Shown: piece by piece, positions 35,759 through 46,040 of the stretch
Position numbering within the stretch: the stretch's first letter is position 1
Layout: the number at the start of each line of letters is the position of its first letter
From: Physcomitrium patens
Taxonomy: Eukaryota; Streptophyta; Bryopsida; Funariales; Funariaceae
DNA length: 64,000 nt
Direction of reading: 5' to 3'
Assembly: GCF_000002425.4 (NCBI RefSeq)
Contig: NC_037271.1
Location: 1,817,543 to 1,881,542, forward strand
Notes under the pieces: model-generated
The model's database searches: none
What the model saw: the letters and a program-made list of their open reading frames with translations, nothing else
Told to the model about the DNA's origin: nothing
Program-made: the position numbers and the translations under genes

Positions 35759-37363
35759 GGATGTGTACAAAGATGCATTTGGTGTGATGATGCTTCACAC
35801 ACTAGAAAAGATTGCAATGAATTTAATAATATGATACGGCACGGAATTATTTGCTGGAAATATGGGAAGATAGCATTGAAAGATAGGGAGGATCTTCTTC
35901 AAACCAATTTTGGCAAGGGAGGAATGAGAGCATTGGTTCAAGATTACTTAAAAGAGCATGAAACAGTAGTACGAGAAAGTGCAAGTTATGGTGCTAGAGT
36001 AGATGATGAAATTGGTGGAAGTACGGAAATTAGTGAATTTTGGGCTTCTGCCGTTTCTACAATGCAAGAAGGGAAATTACCTCGAGAAGCGTTATTGAGA
36101 ACTGCAGCTACAATACGAGGTAGAACAGGTTGGGAGGATCTTGTTGAGTCTCTTTCAGTTCATACATATATTGCTAAGAGCCAACATGAAGCTTTGATGG
36201 AAGAAAAAAGACGAGGAAATTTTGATGATACTAGAGAAGGAAATTCTTTTAAGAGGCAAACTCGAGGAGACAAGGCTCGGGAGGCAGCTTCACAAGAATT
36301 GCCTGTAAAGGATACCTCAGCATCATTGGGAGAAAAAACAATGGAGACAAAAGATAAGGGCAAATCAATTGCTTATAAGCTACTTTCTGACATTGAAGCG
36401 GCAACAAATTTGAAAGGGGTGTTGGAAGAACGTATATTAAATGCTAAGGTGGAATTCACATTGAAAGAAGTCTTGGGAATTGCAAAGAAGGAGTTTTATG
36501 ATGTTATCATTGATAGCATTAAGCGAAAGAGGCAATTAATGGGCGAAACTGGAATGAGTCATGCTATTGATGCAAGAATATGTAGAGATGAAGAAGAGGT
36601 TGATATTGGTTACAAACAACCAACAAATGAAAAGAATGGGTATAATCAGCGAGTACGTTTCGAAGATTCTAGTGATAAGGAAATGGAAACTTTGAGCCAT
36701 TATACTCGAAAGCATTGGGCAAGGGCAACTACTGAGGTATTGGTGAAGGTAGGAGATATAGAAGAACCAATAGTTGATTTGGTGGACCATGGTTCTGAAA
36801 TAAATCTCATGTCTAAAGATCTTTATAAGAAGCAAAAATGGCCAATTGATATGGAACATGGATGGGCAATACGAGCAGCTAATAACACACGAGGCGAATT
36901 ATATGGAGCTTGTCCAGATGTCAAAATTCGGATTGGGGATGTTGCGACGGAGTAACATTTCTTTGTTCAAGATACAACGTCTTATCCGTTGATTTTAGGA
37001 CAACCTTATATCACGGCAACACGGATGGAAACAAAGGTACTTGACGATGGTTCTGCTTATGCAAGGGTACGGAGCGAAGATGGGAGGAAAGCTGTACAAT
37101 TTCTAACAGTACCTCCTAACCATGAACGGAATCGAGATAGGTTGAGGGAGAAACCATTGCCAAAGATTGTTGAAGGATTTAAGGATTTTTGGGGAGGTAC
37201 CACTGTAAAGCGAGATTATGGAGGTACAGAAGAGGAGGTACTCTCGCGAGATGAAGGTGCCTTTGATGCAAGTTTTATTGGTATATTGGAGAATGGAAAT
37301 ATTATGTATAAGAAAGTCGATGATTTTAAAAGAAAAGAAAGAAAAAGATTATATGAAATTTAA
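35759..37363 (+). pseudogene. Element C nucleocapsid zinc knuckle and aspartic protease
   Basis: Same frame as gag. The zinc knuckle CIWCDDASHTRKDC (CX2CX4HX4C) lies at about 35772-35815. A charged spacer of some 250 codons follows, then the protease (about 36740-37100) with LVDHGSEINLMS, GWAIRAANN and YPLILGQPYITATRMETK. The usual active site is D-S/T-G; here the second position is His, and element B has the same. Stops at 36953-36955 and 37361-37363; the first fits Q decayed by C to T. Confidence 0.85.
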
Positions 37364-37387
37364 GGACAGTTACGCAAGATAGGTACA

Positions 37388-40048
37388 TTGCAAGATGATG
37401 AGAGGATTTTGGGTGTTTATGAAGAAAATGGACTGGAAGATTCATTGGAATTGATTACATCTATTGGGTTAGGGGATAATGATAAGATTGTTGAGATTCA
37501 TTCGAGAGAGGTTTATACCATGCTTGAATCTTTTCAAGCACCAGAAGTCACAGTAGAGATGAGATATAAAACGGCAGATAAGAAGGTAAAGCCTGTTGCC
37601 GGATCATTACCAGAGGATTCTAAAGAACAAATGGGAGAAGCATCAAAAGAAGCAAGTTTAAGAGATCCAATGAGTATTGGACATCAGTTTACTGAAGAGA
37701 CTTTTGAAGAATTGAAGATTGGTTCTGATGGTTCTTTATTGCCAGAGGAAATTACTTGCTTCAAAAAGATGTTGGCTAAACAAGGTAGATCGTTTGCCTT
37801 CGAATCTCATGAAATTGGGTGTGTGGATCCAAATATTATAACACCTATGGTTATCTTCACTGTACCGCATGTACCTTGGAATCTAAGACCGATTCCAGTA
37901 CCGAGGGCACATTTACCTAAATTGGTCGAACTATTGAAAGAAAAGATAAAGATGAAAATATTAGAACCTTCATTTGCGCCGTATTCTAGTCGATGGTTTA
38001 CGGTACCTAAGAAGAATGGGTCACTACGGTTTATTCAAGATATGCAGCCGGTGAATGCTGTAACTGTCAGGAATGCAGGAATTGGACCTATTGTGGATGA
38101 ATTTGCTGAGGCGTTTGCTGGAAGGGCGATCTATTCAATGGGTGATTTGTATTCAGGTTATGATCAATTTCAACTTACCGAAGGAAGTAGAGATATGACA
38201 ATGATGAGAACACCGCTTGGATTGGTTAGAATGTGCACTCTTCCTCAAGGCGCGACCAACTCAGTTGCGCATATGATGAATGGGATGAATAAGGTATTGA
38301 GAGATTTTATTCCGAAAAAGACTATGCCTTTTCTGGATGATGTTCTTATAAAAGGGTGCAGAGAAGGAGACAAGGATGAAACTTTAGATACGAGGGGGTG
38401 TCGCAGATATGTTGTTGATCATATACAAGATTGTGAAAAGATTTTAACTCGGCTTGGAGAAGTTCATCTTACATTATCGGGTATGAAGTCCGTATTTGGA
38501 GTACGAGAGGTTGTAATTGTTGGACATTTATGTGGATCTTACGGAAGAAAACCAGATCCGACTAAAGTTGATGCAATTGGAAGGATGAAAGAGGATTGTG
38601 GTTCTTTAACAGAGGTTCGCAGGTTTTTGGGTGCATGTATATTTTATCGAATCTGGATCCCTCATTTTGCTCACATAGCGGATCCATTATACGAACTATT
38701 ACGCAAGGGTTATCGATTTGAATGGAAAGAAAGGCATATTCATGCAATGCAAAGATTGAAGAAATTATTGATGTCACCTCCAATATTGAGGAAGGTTGAT
38801 TATAAGTGCAATAGACCAGTGATTCTTACTGTAGACGCTAGTCCAATTGCCGTTGGATGGGCTAAGGGTCAAGATGAGTTGAATGGGAGTAGATTTGCAG
38901 TTCGATTTGGGGCTAAAGTTTTAAGTATTCGTCAGCGTGCATATTCGCAAGTCAAAAGAGAACTTTGGGGAGTCGTTTCGGCTATGAAAGCTGAAAAGGA
39001 CTATTTGATTGGGGCAGTAGTAGTAATTGAAACAAATTGCTTGCCATTGCTTGGAATGATTATTAACTGTTCAACGCCAGATATTGCAATGTTGAGATGG
39101 ATTGCTTATATTAAGTCACTAAATCCAGAATTTAAGCATATCACTGGAAAGGACAATTTAGTAGCAGACATGCTATCTCGAGCAAGATACGAGAGGGAGG
39201 ACAAAATGGTTGAAGATATTGATGATGTCGGATTGAAATTCTATTCAATATCAAATCTCAACAGAGAAGACAAGCTATTTCTTGAAGAATCTTATGAAGG
39301 AGAATTATTGGATATTGGTCATTATTTGAATACCTTGTCTAAGCAGGGGAATTGGTCTATAGAAAAATTCAAACAAATAAGAAAAAAAGCATATGGATTT
39401 TTACTTCGAGATGGATTCTTATGGAAGAGACCGAAGAAAGGAATTGGGATGCCACAGCGAGTGATAGGCAAAAAGGAAGAAAGACTAAAATTATTAAAGG
39501 AGTTTCATGATAGTTTATGGACAGGGCATAGAGGAATCTGGGCTACTTTTGCTAAACTCAAGGAACGATATTGGTGGAAAAATATGTATCAAGATGTGCT
39601 CTCATTTGTAGAGTCATGTGAAATTTGTCAATCGTATTCTAATATCCGACATCGAGATGGTCTTCATCCTACCTATCCTCTCGCTATTCATTTTAAATGG
39701 GTTGTTGATTTGGTTATTATGCTGGTCGGGTTATGGCAGATGAGATATTTGGTTTTAGCTCGTGAAGATTTATCAAATCAAGTAGAAGGAAGAGCATTGA
39801 GGACAAAATCTACAGAGGGGATTTGTAGGTTTTTGCTTGAAGATGTCATTTGCCGTTACGGGTGCGTAGGAAAAATCACTGCAGATCGTGGAGAATTAAA
39901 TGCACAAGAAGCTCGTAAGTTCTTTGAAAGATGTGGAGTTAAACTATCACTAACTACTGCTTATAATCCAGAAGGGAATGCAAAAAGCGAACGTGGTCAC
40001 CCACCGATTGTGAAAGCATTGGTTAAAGCTTGTAATGGGAAAGTTTAA
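37388..40048 (+). CDS. Element C reverse transcriptase, RNase H and integrase
   Basis: 886 uninterrupted codons. RT (about 37830-38500) has MVIFTVPHVPW, SSRWFTVPKKNGSLRFIQD, SMGDLYSGYDQF, LPQGATNSVAHMMNG and the catalytic PFLDDVLIKG, with FLDD instead of the usual Y-x-DD. RNase H (38820-39180) has LTVDASPIAVGW, RELWGVVSAMKA and KDNLVADMLSRA; the third catalytic position is Asn in VIETNCLP, where B keeps Asp. Integrase has an H2C2 zinc domain (FHDSLWTGHRG to CEICQ) and a DDE core with FKWVVDLV, TADRGELNAQEA and NPEGNAKSERG. RT and integrase features resemble fungal gypsy elements. Confidence 0.93.
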   Translation: MQDDERILGVYEENGLEDSLELITSIGLGDNDKIVEIHSREVYTMLESFQAPEVTVEMRYKTADKKVKPVAGSLPEDSKEQMGEASKEASLRDPMSIGHQFTEETFEELKIGSDGSLLPEEITCFKKMLAKQGRSFAFESHEIGCVDPNIITPMVIFTVPHVPWNLRPIPVPRAHLPKLVELLKEKIKMKILEPSFAPYSSRWFTVPKKNGSLRFIQDMQPVNAVTVRNAGIGPIVDEFAEAFAGRAIYSMGDLYSGYDQFQLTEGSRDMTMMRTPLGLVRMCTLPQGATNSVAHMMNGMNKVLRDFIPKKTMPFLDDVLIKGCREGDKDETLDTRGCRRYVVDHIQDCEKILTRLGEVHLTLSGMKSVFGVREVVIVGHLCGSYGRKPDPTKVDAIGRMKEDCGSLTEVRRFLGACIFYRIWIPHFAHIADPLYELLRKGYRFEWKERHIHAMQRLKKLLMSPPILRKVDYKCNRPVILTVDASPIAVGWAKGQDELNGSRFAVRFGAKVLSIRQRAYSQVKRELWGVVSAMKAEKDYLIGAVVVIETNCLPLLGMIINCSTPDIAMLRWIAYIKSLNPEFKHITGKDNLVADMLSRARYEREDKMVEDIDDVGLKFYSISNLNREDKLFLEESYEGELLDIGHYLNTLSKQGNWSIEKFKQIRKKAYGFLLRDGFLWKRPKKGIGMPQRVIGKKEERLKLLKEFHDSLWTGHRGIWATFAKLKERYWWKNMYQDVLSFVESCEICQSYSNIRHRDGLHPTYPLAIHFKWVVDLVIMLVGLWQMRYLVLAREDLSNQVEGRALRTKSTEGICRFLLEDVICRYGCVGKITADRGELNAQEARKFFERCGVKLSLTTAYNPEGNAKSERGHPPIVKALVKACNGKV

Positions 40049-40684
40049 GAGTGGCCACGGCTTTTGTCATTTACATTATAGGCTGATCGAACAACACATA
40101 GCTCGATGACAGGATATATGCCAGTAGAACTTATGACAGGTCAAAAACCAATTATGCCGATTGAAGAAAAGGTACTTACTTGGAGTATGCTACCATGGGA
40201 AGATGGATTGACAAGAGAAGAACTTCTGGCTATTAGGATTCGACAATTGGAGCAAAGAACGGAAGATGTCCAGATAGCATTGGAAAGGTTAAAAAGAGCA
40301 AGGTTACAAAACAAGGCGCGATTCGATAAGCAACATCGATTGAGACCAAAAGCAATCGAGGAAGGTGACTGGGTACTTGTTTATGACAATAGTCTGGATA
40401 ATCAACATAGTACTTTGCGGAAATTCTCAAAAAGTTGCTTTGGACCATATGTGGTAACAACTGTTCATCATAATGCGACTTACTCATTACGGGAGTTAGA
40501 TTGTACAAAATGGAAAATACCAATTGCAGGGAAGCGAGTAAAAATATTTAAACGAAGACACGCAGAGATGAATATGGAAGACCTTAATGAAGGTATAGAG
40601 ATTCCGCAGCAAGAAGATGAAAGTGATATGGATAATGAAGGTGACAAAGATGAACTGAACAAATACGTAGAGGATATATTCTGA
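40049..40684 (+). pseudogene. Element C integrase C-terminal domain
   Basis: Continues the pol frame after stops at 40046-40048 and 40079-40081 (the latter fits TGG to TAG, as W is expected before ADRTTHSS). It holds the core end with TGYMPVELMTGQKP, an arginine-rich helix, and the GPY/F module (SCFGPYVVTTV, then GKRVKIFKRRH) used for DNA contact. It ends in an acidic tail. There is no chromodomain, unlike family A. Element B has lost most of this part. Confidence 0.87.
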
Positions 40685-40734
40685 ATCAAACAGCAATTGG
40701 ATAAATTGATGCATACCGGAGGATGCACAGGTTC

Positions 40735-40746
40735 AGAGGGGGTAGA
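40735..40746 (+). other. Polypurine tract of element C
   Basis: agagggggtaga directly before the 3' LTR. Element B has the near-identical ggagggggtgga at 58395-58406. Confidence 0.85.
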
Positions 40747-42023
40747 TGTCGTGTTGTAACACGAGTATATAGTGAAAATAAAAAGAAACGGAATTTTATT
40801 AATATTCAGTTACCTCGAATATTGGGAGCATCGATCGATTCCAGTGCAAATACTGAGTGGTCAGGTTCAGTTGCTCCATTACAGTCAGCCGGGGCATACT
40901 GAAATGCTCCATTCAATTCCAATAACGGGAGTCAACAGGAAGAGAAGGACCAATTCATACGACGAGTTTGAAGAGCCAATTGGATCTAATTTCGAGAATC
41001 CAATCCGAGTCCTCTTACCCAATATGAGACCTGAATTGGCCGGGCAACCCAATGCAGACCCAATTACGGGAACATCCAGGTTATTACGGGCATCTTACCC
41101 AATATCGGACCTGAATTGGTCGGGCGACTCAATGTGGTTCCGATTACGGGGTTTTGATTCTGTTTCGGGCTGTCCTATTTTCTGTGCCGTTTCAGGGAAC
41201 GTTGTTTTCGGTAAAAGGATCTCTTAAAGGTAATAATAGGGGAAGAAAAAGCTCTGACGGCGAGAGCCAATTTTGGATCTAAGCCTTGATGGCGAGAGCC
41301 AATTTCGGATCCAAGACGGAAGATTGAAGAAATTCAGAGGATAAGGTTAGGAGAGAGAGTTTTTTTTGGCGGGGGGGGGGGTTTTTTTTTTTTCTGGGAA
41401 TCGGGGGGAGCTAGTTTGCAAGCTTTTGCAAGGTTACTAGTTTGGTTTTCATTGGAGGTTTTTGAAGATCAAGGGGATTAGAGAGAGGAGCTTCATGCTT
41501 TGGGTTGGGGAAGGAAAGACATAGAATTTGGATTTTTCTTCTTCGTAGAGTTTTGGGAAGACTGAGGCAATCGCTGCTCAAGTCAGTATTGTAATGGTGA
41601 ATCGAGATTTTTAATGAAGTGGGTTTGAATACTCTTGATTGTTTTGTGAAATCGAGTTACGTCTGTGATTGAAGGATTAAAAGGGTGTTTATAGGATTGA
41701 GTATGCGGAGTGAATGAAATTTATTGGGTTAATCTAATAAGACAGTCAATGGATACAAGATCGTAAGTACAAAGCGGTATTGAAGATTAACAGTTTGGGT
41801 TGTTCGGGGTTCTCTGTAACGTCTAGAGATCTACCGGCTGGGGCAAAAAGGACTTCGATAAGCAGTCGAAGAGCATCCGTATAGATTTACGGTACATTGT
41901 TGCAGTCGTTTATATTCCAGCAGTCAAAACTGATAGACTGCTTGACTATCAGCGAATCTCCATACTACCTTCTACAGCTAGACGCCCGGCGCGTTCTCGA
42001 GCAAGAAAGTACGTAATACGACA
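40747..42023 (+). repeat. 3' LTR of element C
   Basis: 1277 bp, TGTCGTGTTGTAACACGAG to GTAATACGACA. It lacks one of the two 67 bp tandem units of the 5' LTR and otherwise differs by scattered, mostly transitional changes. G and T runs near 41370-41392 are expanded. Confidence 0.93.
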
Positions 42024-42289
42024 ATGTGTCTCTTCTTGAACCATGGAAGATAGTGGATATACCAAGAAGAAGATAAGCTCTACCTCCTCCTATAGAAGTA
42101 GACAATAATGAAGAGTTTGAAGTGAAAGAAGTCTTAGATTCAAGACGACACCGAAATAAATTAGAATATCTTGTCCATTGCTGCGGATATGATATTAGTG
42201 AATGTACATGGGAGTCAATAAAGAATCTTGCGAATGCAGCAAAGGCGATGGAGGCTTTTCATCGACGACATCCATCAAAATCAAGATGA
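42024..42289 (+). pseudogene. Copy D pol C-terminus with chromodomain
   Basis: Resumes the family A frame right of element C (SLLEPWKIVDIPRRR), then a chromodomain at 42113-42289: EFEVKEVLDSRRHRNKLEYL, then GYDISECTWESI, closing with FHRRHPSKSR and a TGA at 42287. The second aromatic-cage position, normally W before xGYD, reads C (HCCGYD) in both D and A. Such domains on integrases can direct insertion to histone-marked chromatin. Confidence 0.88.
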
Positions 42290-42851
42290 AAACCTTCTTT
42301 ATAAAAGAAACAAGATCTAGGCAAGATAACATTCTACTTTCAATCCTTGTTTGTAGCTTCTCTCTAGTTGTGATGGTCAAAAGATGGAGAACGAATAACC
42401 AGTGGATTCGACTCAAGAGCCTTTGTTTGCTGATCTGTCAGACGAGATATTATGATTGTTACAACCTTCAAGACAATGCAATTGAGATGAAGATCTTCAA
42501 GAATGACATGTTCTTCCTTGAATAGATGGCAAAATATAACACATTTGGTATCACGACCTTGGAAGGGACTCCTGATGTTTGGTGATTTTACTAGAAGTAG
42601 AAACAAGTCCTGATGGTATTCCAAATGTTTTATTTGAAGGAAGTTATGAAGGCCTCAACAATGATCAAATAATTAGGTGGTCTTCCCACCCTCGTATGGG
42701 ACACTACTGATGGTTGAGAGGCCCTATCAATCATCTTTGAAGAGAACAAAGATAAGAGTATGTGGTGAATATAATTCGTTGCATCATAGATTTCTTCAAC
42801 ATATGATTACCACTCCTCGTGGAACTCGTCCCTAGAAGGGAGGGGGGGTAA
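42290..42851 (+). other. Family A 3' untranslated tail and polypurine tract
   Basis: About 560 bp between the chromodomain stop and the LTR, conserved in copies D, A and F but without a long plus-strand frame. It ends in the polypurine tract gaagggaggggggg at 42835-42848. Confidence 0.7.
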
Positions 42852-43410
42852 TATCATGGACATATGCATGTAAGCCAATAATTACATGTATAAATAGGTA
42901 GAAGTAAATAAAAGTAGATAAAAGTAAGTTAATTCTATAGTATTTGGTATAGAAGCTTCCTAAAAGCTTCATAGATGCTACTTTGACTTTATAGGTGTCT
43001 TTAATTGACTTTTTGGGATTTAAAACGTAGTTAAAAAATTGGCCATGTGCCACACATGTTGTTAGCTTGAAGACCAAGCTAACTATGTAGTCCACACGTA
43101 GAAAAACTTTCCTTGTAAGTCAAGGCACATGTCCTACAAAGTCAACACATATTGGAGGTCCTACAGAACGTCTCTACGTAGTCCCTAGTTAGATAGTATA
43201 TATAGAGACAAGAGTGAAGCTTTCTTCACTCTTGTCAATTCCTTTCTTGCTTCTAGTCTAGTTTCAAGGGACTCTAGTTTTCTTGGCTTTTGGCAATAGC
43301 CATTCCAGTTTCTTTCTTAATATATATATCAAGTTATTTCTATTTTGTCATCTTTCTATGAGAGAAGTCTCACTTGTTTATTTGTCTTAATCATGCTCTT
43401 GTCTTTGACA
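42852..43410 (+). repeat. 3' LTR of family A copy D
   Basis: 559 bp, TATCATGGACATATG to CTTGTCTTTGACA. A TATA box (tatatatag, 43197-43205) is followed at once by a perfect 13 bp hairpin: 43207-43219 gacaagagtgaag, loop cttt, 43224-43236 cttcactcttgtc. Confidence 0.92.
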
Positions 43411-43589
43411 CATTTCTTGTGAGTATTAAATCACACAAAAGGTTTCTAAAGACTTAGATTCTCTAAGGTTCTAAATCATAAGTTTCTTTAGAAAATATTA
43501 TGAAATAAATCTACTTTTATCTACTTCTACTCAATCATGTACATAAATATTTGATTAATTATGTATGTTTGTGACATAGGTCCAAAGGA

Positions 43590-43724
43590 TTGTATTTACC
43601 ACCTTGGAAGGTCATTATGAATAATGGAGCACGATTTGAAGATCCTATTTAATTCTTAGATTAATTAGGTGTTTGTAAACACTAGGGTGAAGTCAAAAAT
43701 TAAAAAAATAGCTTTATTAGTAGA
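43590..43724 (+). repeat. Dispersed repeat R2, copy 2
   Basis: Counterpart of 23644-23785. The rest of 43411-43780 holds no recognised feature. Confidence 0.5.
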
Positions 43725-44268
43725 ATATATCAAGATCAAAAGTTAATGTAGAAATAAAGATGCATAAGTTTCATATGAATTGTAGCAATGTGAGCTAAAA
43801 TAAACCTTTATTAGTTAGAAGTTTATTCTAGTTCACAACAAGTAAATTAACTATTTGAATTTTAGGAGTTTTAGTTATTATTAAAATCCCAATTAACTCA
43901 CTCTTTATTCTATTTAAACATCCAAGTAATAAAATCCAACTTCTATCATTAATTCATACTTGTAATAATAATTCTCTCACTAATTGCATATCCAAAATTC
44001 CTTCTCTTAATTCTTAATATAATAATAATAATTATTATTGTTGTTTTTAATTAATTTATGTATTAAAATTCATCCATTCACAATAATTCATCCAAGTATA
44101 ATTTCTCATCCATGAACAACTTATTATCTAACTTAAAGTTCATCCATGTTAAAATATTCATCTTATTTATTAATTATTTTTTTCATCCATATCCAAATCA
44201 TCCGTTTTGACCTAACATTCTTTAAACCTAATTTTTCAAGTCTACTTCAATTGACTTAATTTAGCTTC

Positions 44269-44783
44269 ATGCCTCTAGAACCTCACTGGTCGAAAGGATC
44301 GGCTCCCTGGTCGAAGTGCTGTGGAACGAATTTCACTTCATCACCTCTGTCTAATCGATCCGTTATAGTTGCGAGCCTCCACCTAGTTGGCAAGTGCTTC
44401 CAATATTCAAACAACTCAAGCTTGAGTGGCCCTACAAGAGGTTGGCCGCTGGACACACTGGAGGTGTTTCCTCCGATGCTAGTACTCTTCGATTACAGCC
44501 CGCCTCGAGGGAAATAGTCACGTGAACACCAATCGTATTTCTTGAATCTCCACCAAGATCTTCTAAAGGATTCTGCGTCCTCTGTCTTGTTCCTATCAGT
44601 TCTCGCACTCGTTTTCATTATCTTACTATCTAGTCTCATGAGTTCTTAGATCTATGATCTAAATGATCTAGTTCAGCACAGAGTCAACTGCATCATGATG
44701 ATAATTCCTGAGACTGGAGCAACAAGACTAGAATGGAAGGGACTGGAAGTGCGAAATGCGATATATTTAAAAAGAACAATGGT
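44269..44783. other. GC-rich unidentified part of the K2 cargo
   Basis: Open for 82 codons on the plus strand (44269-44517), with no recognised domain. It lies on the 3' side of the YCF54 pseudogene and may be its former 3' flank or a separate fragment. Confidence 0.35.
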
Positions 44784-45262
44784 CTACTTCTTGTACAGGA
44801 ACGGAGTCCACCAGTCACCCTCATAATTGGGATAAGGGCAATCCACCTTGTTGGTCGTTCAATGTGGCAGTGGTCAGCTTGCCTATCAATGCAGCATCTA
44901 GAGAATTCAGAGCAAGTTTCCCCTTCAGCCCTTTGTTCAACCTTAGCTTCTTGAATCGTGATCCAACTTTGTCAATTGACATGAGTGCAACAGCCAGCCT
45001 ACCCACTTGATTAGCAACCTCTGGTTGCTGTTGAGGAACTTAGGTTCAATCACTATCTAGAAATCTTGTTCCTTGTTATGCTCTTCGTACATACGTGACT
45101 TCTCTTGCATTTGCTCTTGGAAATGCTCTTCGTCATCCCACACAAACTTTGCATTCGCAATCAAGTAGTAGTGGGTAGTCTTTTGCGAAGTAGCAGTAGC
45201 AGAAGTCTCCTTTGATTCCAGTTAATTATCCACAACTTGTGCTCGAATTGACTGGATTCTCT
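44784..45262 (-). pseudogene. YCF54: YCF54-like (DUF2488) pseudogene
   Basis: YCF54 supports the Mg-protoporphyrin monomethyl ester cyclase in chlorophyll synthesis and acts in the chloroplast. The minus strand reads, over about 160 codons, HYYLIANAKF, DDEEHFQEQ, RMYEEHNKEQDF, IVIEPKFL, then after a frameshift QVGRLAVALMS, RFKKLRLN and SLDAALIG, and after a second shift CPYPNYEGDWWTPFLYKK with a stop at 44784-44786. The order and spacing are those of the YCF54 domain. A TAG stands where W is expected after DF. No intron-sized gap interrupts it. A transit peptide was not recognised upstream. Confidence 0.85.
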
Positions 45263-46040
45263 TCACTGCATCGTAACCACTTTACCTACCTTGAAGATCT
45301 GAATCTTATTCAAACTTATTTAGAGTGAGAGCGCATGGCGAGAGCGTCACGTGCCCAATGGAGGCTCTCAACGACAAGTTGTTGGTGGAAGCCCTGGATC
45401 TGGCTTCGCAACGTGCAGATCAAACAAATTTGCTGCAAACGTTGCTACTCTCTTGGATTCGAAGCTCTATACAGATCTACCCCAATATGACTCGGACCCT
45501 CGATGCAGCACTACTATTTTGAATCAGCAATTGATACCAGGGAATAGAATAAAAAAACAAGAAGAGTACAAATGGCTTTTTGAACACAACACATCCAAGG
45601 TTGACGATGACGTCAGACTGAATTGTTGCAATGACGGCGTTGCTTGATCCGCAGCTCCTCGCTCCGCACCGCAGGAGAAGAAAAAGATACAACAACCTTG
45701 AATTCTACGCAGCACCACCGCTTGAATCTGGAGCTTAGAAGCCAGTCGCTCCACCTTAAACTCCCGCTATACACCGACTACTTATCGAGCAAGAAAAAAA
45801 AAAACTAATTGTATCATGAATACCCACTTCCATAGGGTACTACTCAATGGAACGGAAGGAACACTATAACTATACACACGCGTACACAATACAACCAAAA
45901 AAAAAACGGAGGGATGGAGTCCGGGGCATTCTCCAAAATTGAGAAAAAAACCCAAAAAACAAGAGAAGAAGGGATCTGGGCGGCCGGACCCCTATTGACA
46001 AAGAAACTGCCTCCGCCCCTAAGTAGCCACTGGCCCTTCT
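45263..46040. other. Remainder of the GC-rich island in K2
   Basis: Short overlapping frames (45325-45522 and 45351-45647 plus; 45524-45754 minus) without known domains. Its last part (about 45900-46040, cggccgg) faintly resembles 6380-6450 of K1, so some of it may belong to the K element itself. Confidence 0.35.

Larger units (their letters stand above)
33293..42023 (+). mobile_element. Family C Ty3/gypsy retrotransposon, full length
   Basis: 8731 bp with LTRs ending TGTCG and CGACA, a primer-binding site after the 5' LTR, one long gag-pol frame (34835-40684) broken only by six stops, a polypurine tract and a 3' LTR. The insertion left a 4 bp duplication, acgt (33289-33292) and atgt (42024-42027). 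The first 134 bp of the LTR are present twice at the left end. It is the youngest-looking element in the window apart from that change, and GC-richer than its surroundings. Confidence 0.95.
30690..43410 (+). mobile_element. Family A chromovirus copy D, 5'-truncated, split by element C
   Basis: Begins at the same internal point (atttgagaaaaagaatgc) as 60369 in copy A and runs to a 3' LTR ending at 43410. It is about 98-99% identical by eye to the right half of copy A and shares its premature stops. Element C (33293-42023) sits inside it. Its target acgt/atgt is identified by comparison with 62960-62980, where copy A has the uninterrupted sequence. The left end lies against the family E relic. 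Confidence 0.9.

Noticed and set aside
42202-42525. 107-codon frame after the family A chromodomain, also at 63145-63468
   Set aside because: It overlaps the chromodomain in another frame and is repeated only because the copies are nearly identical; no domain seen.
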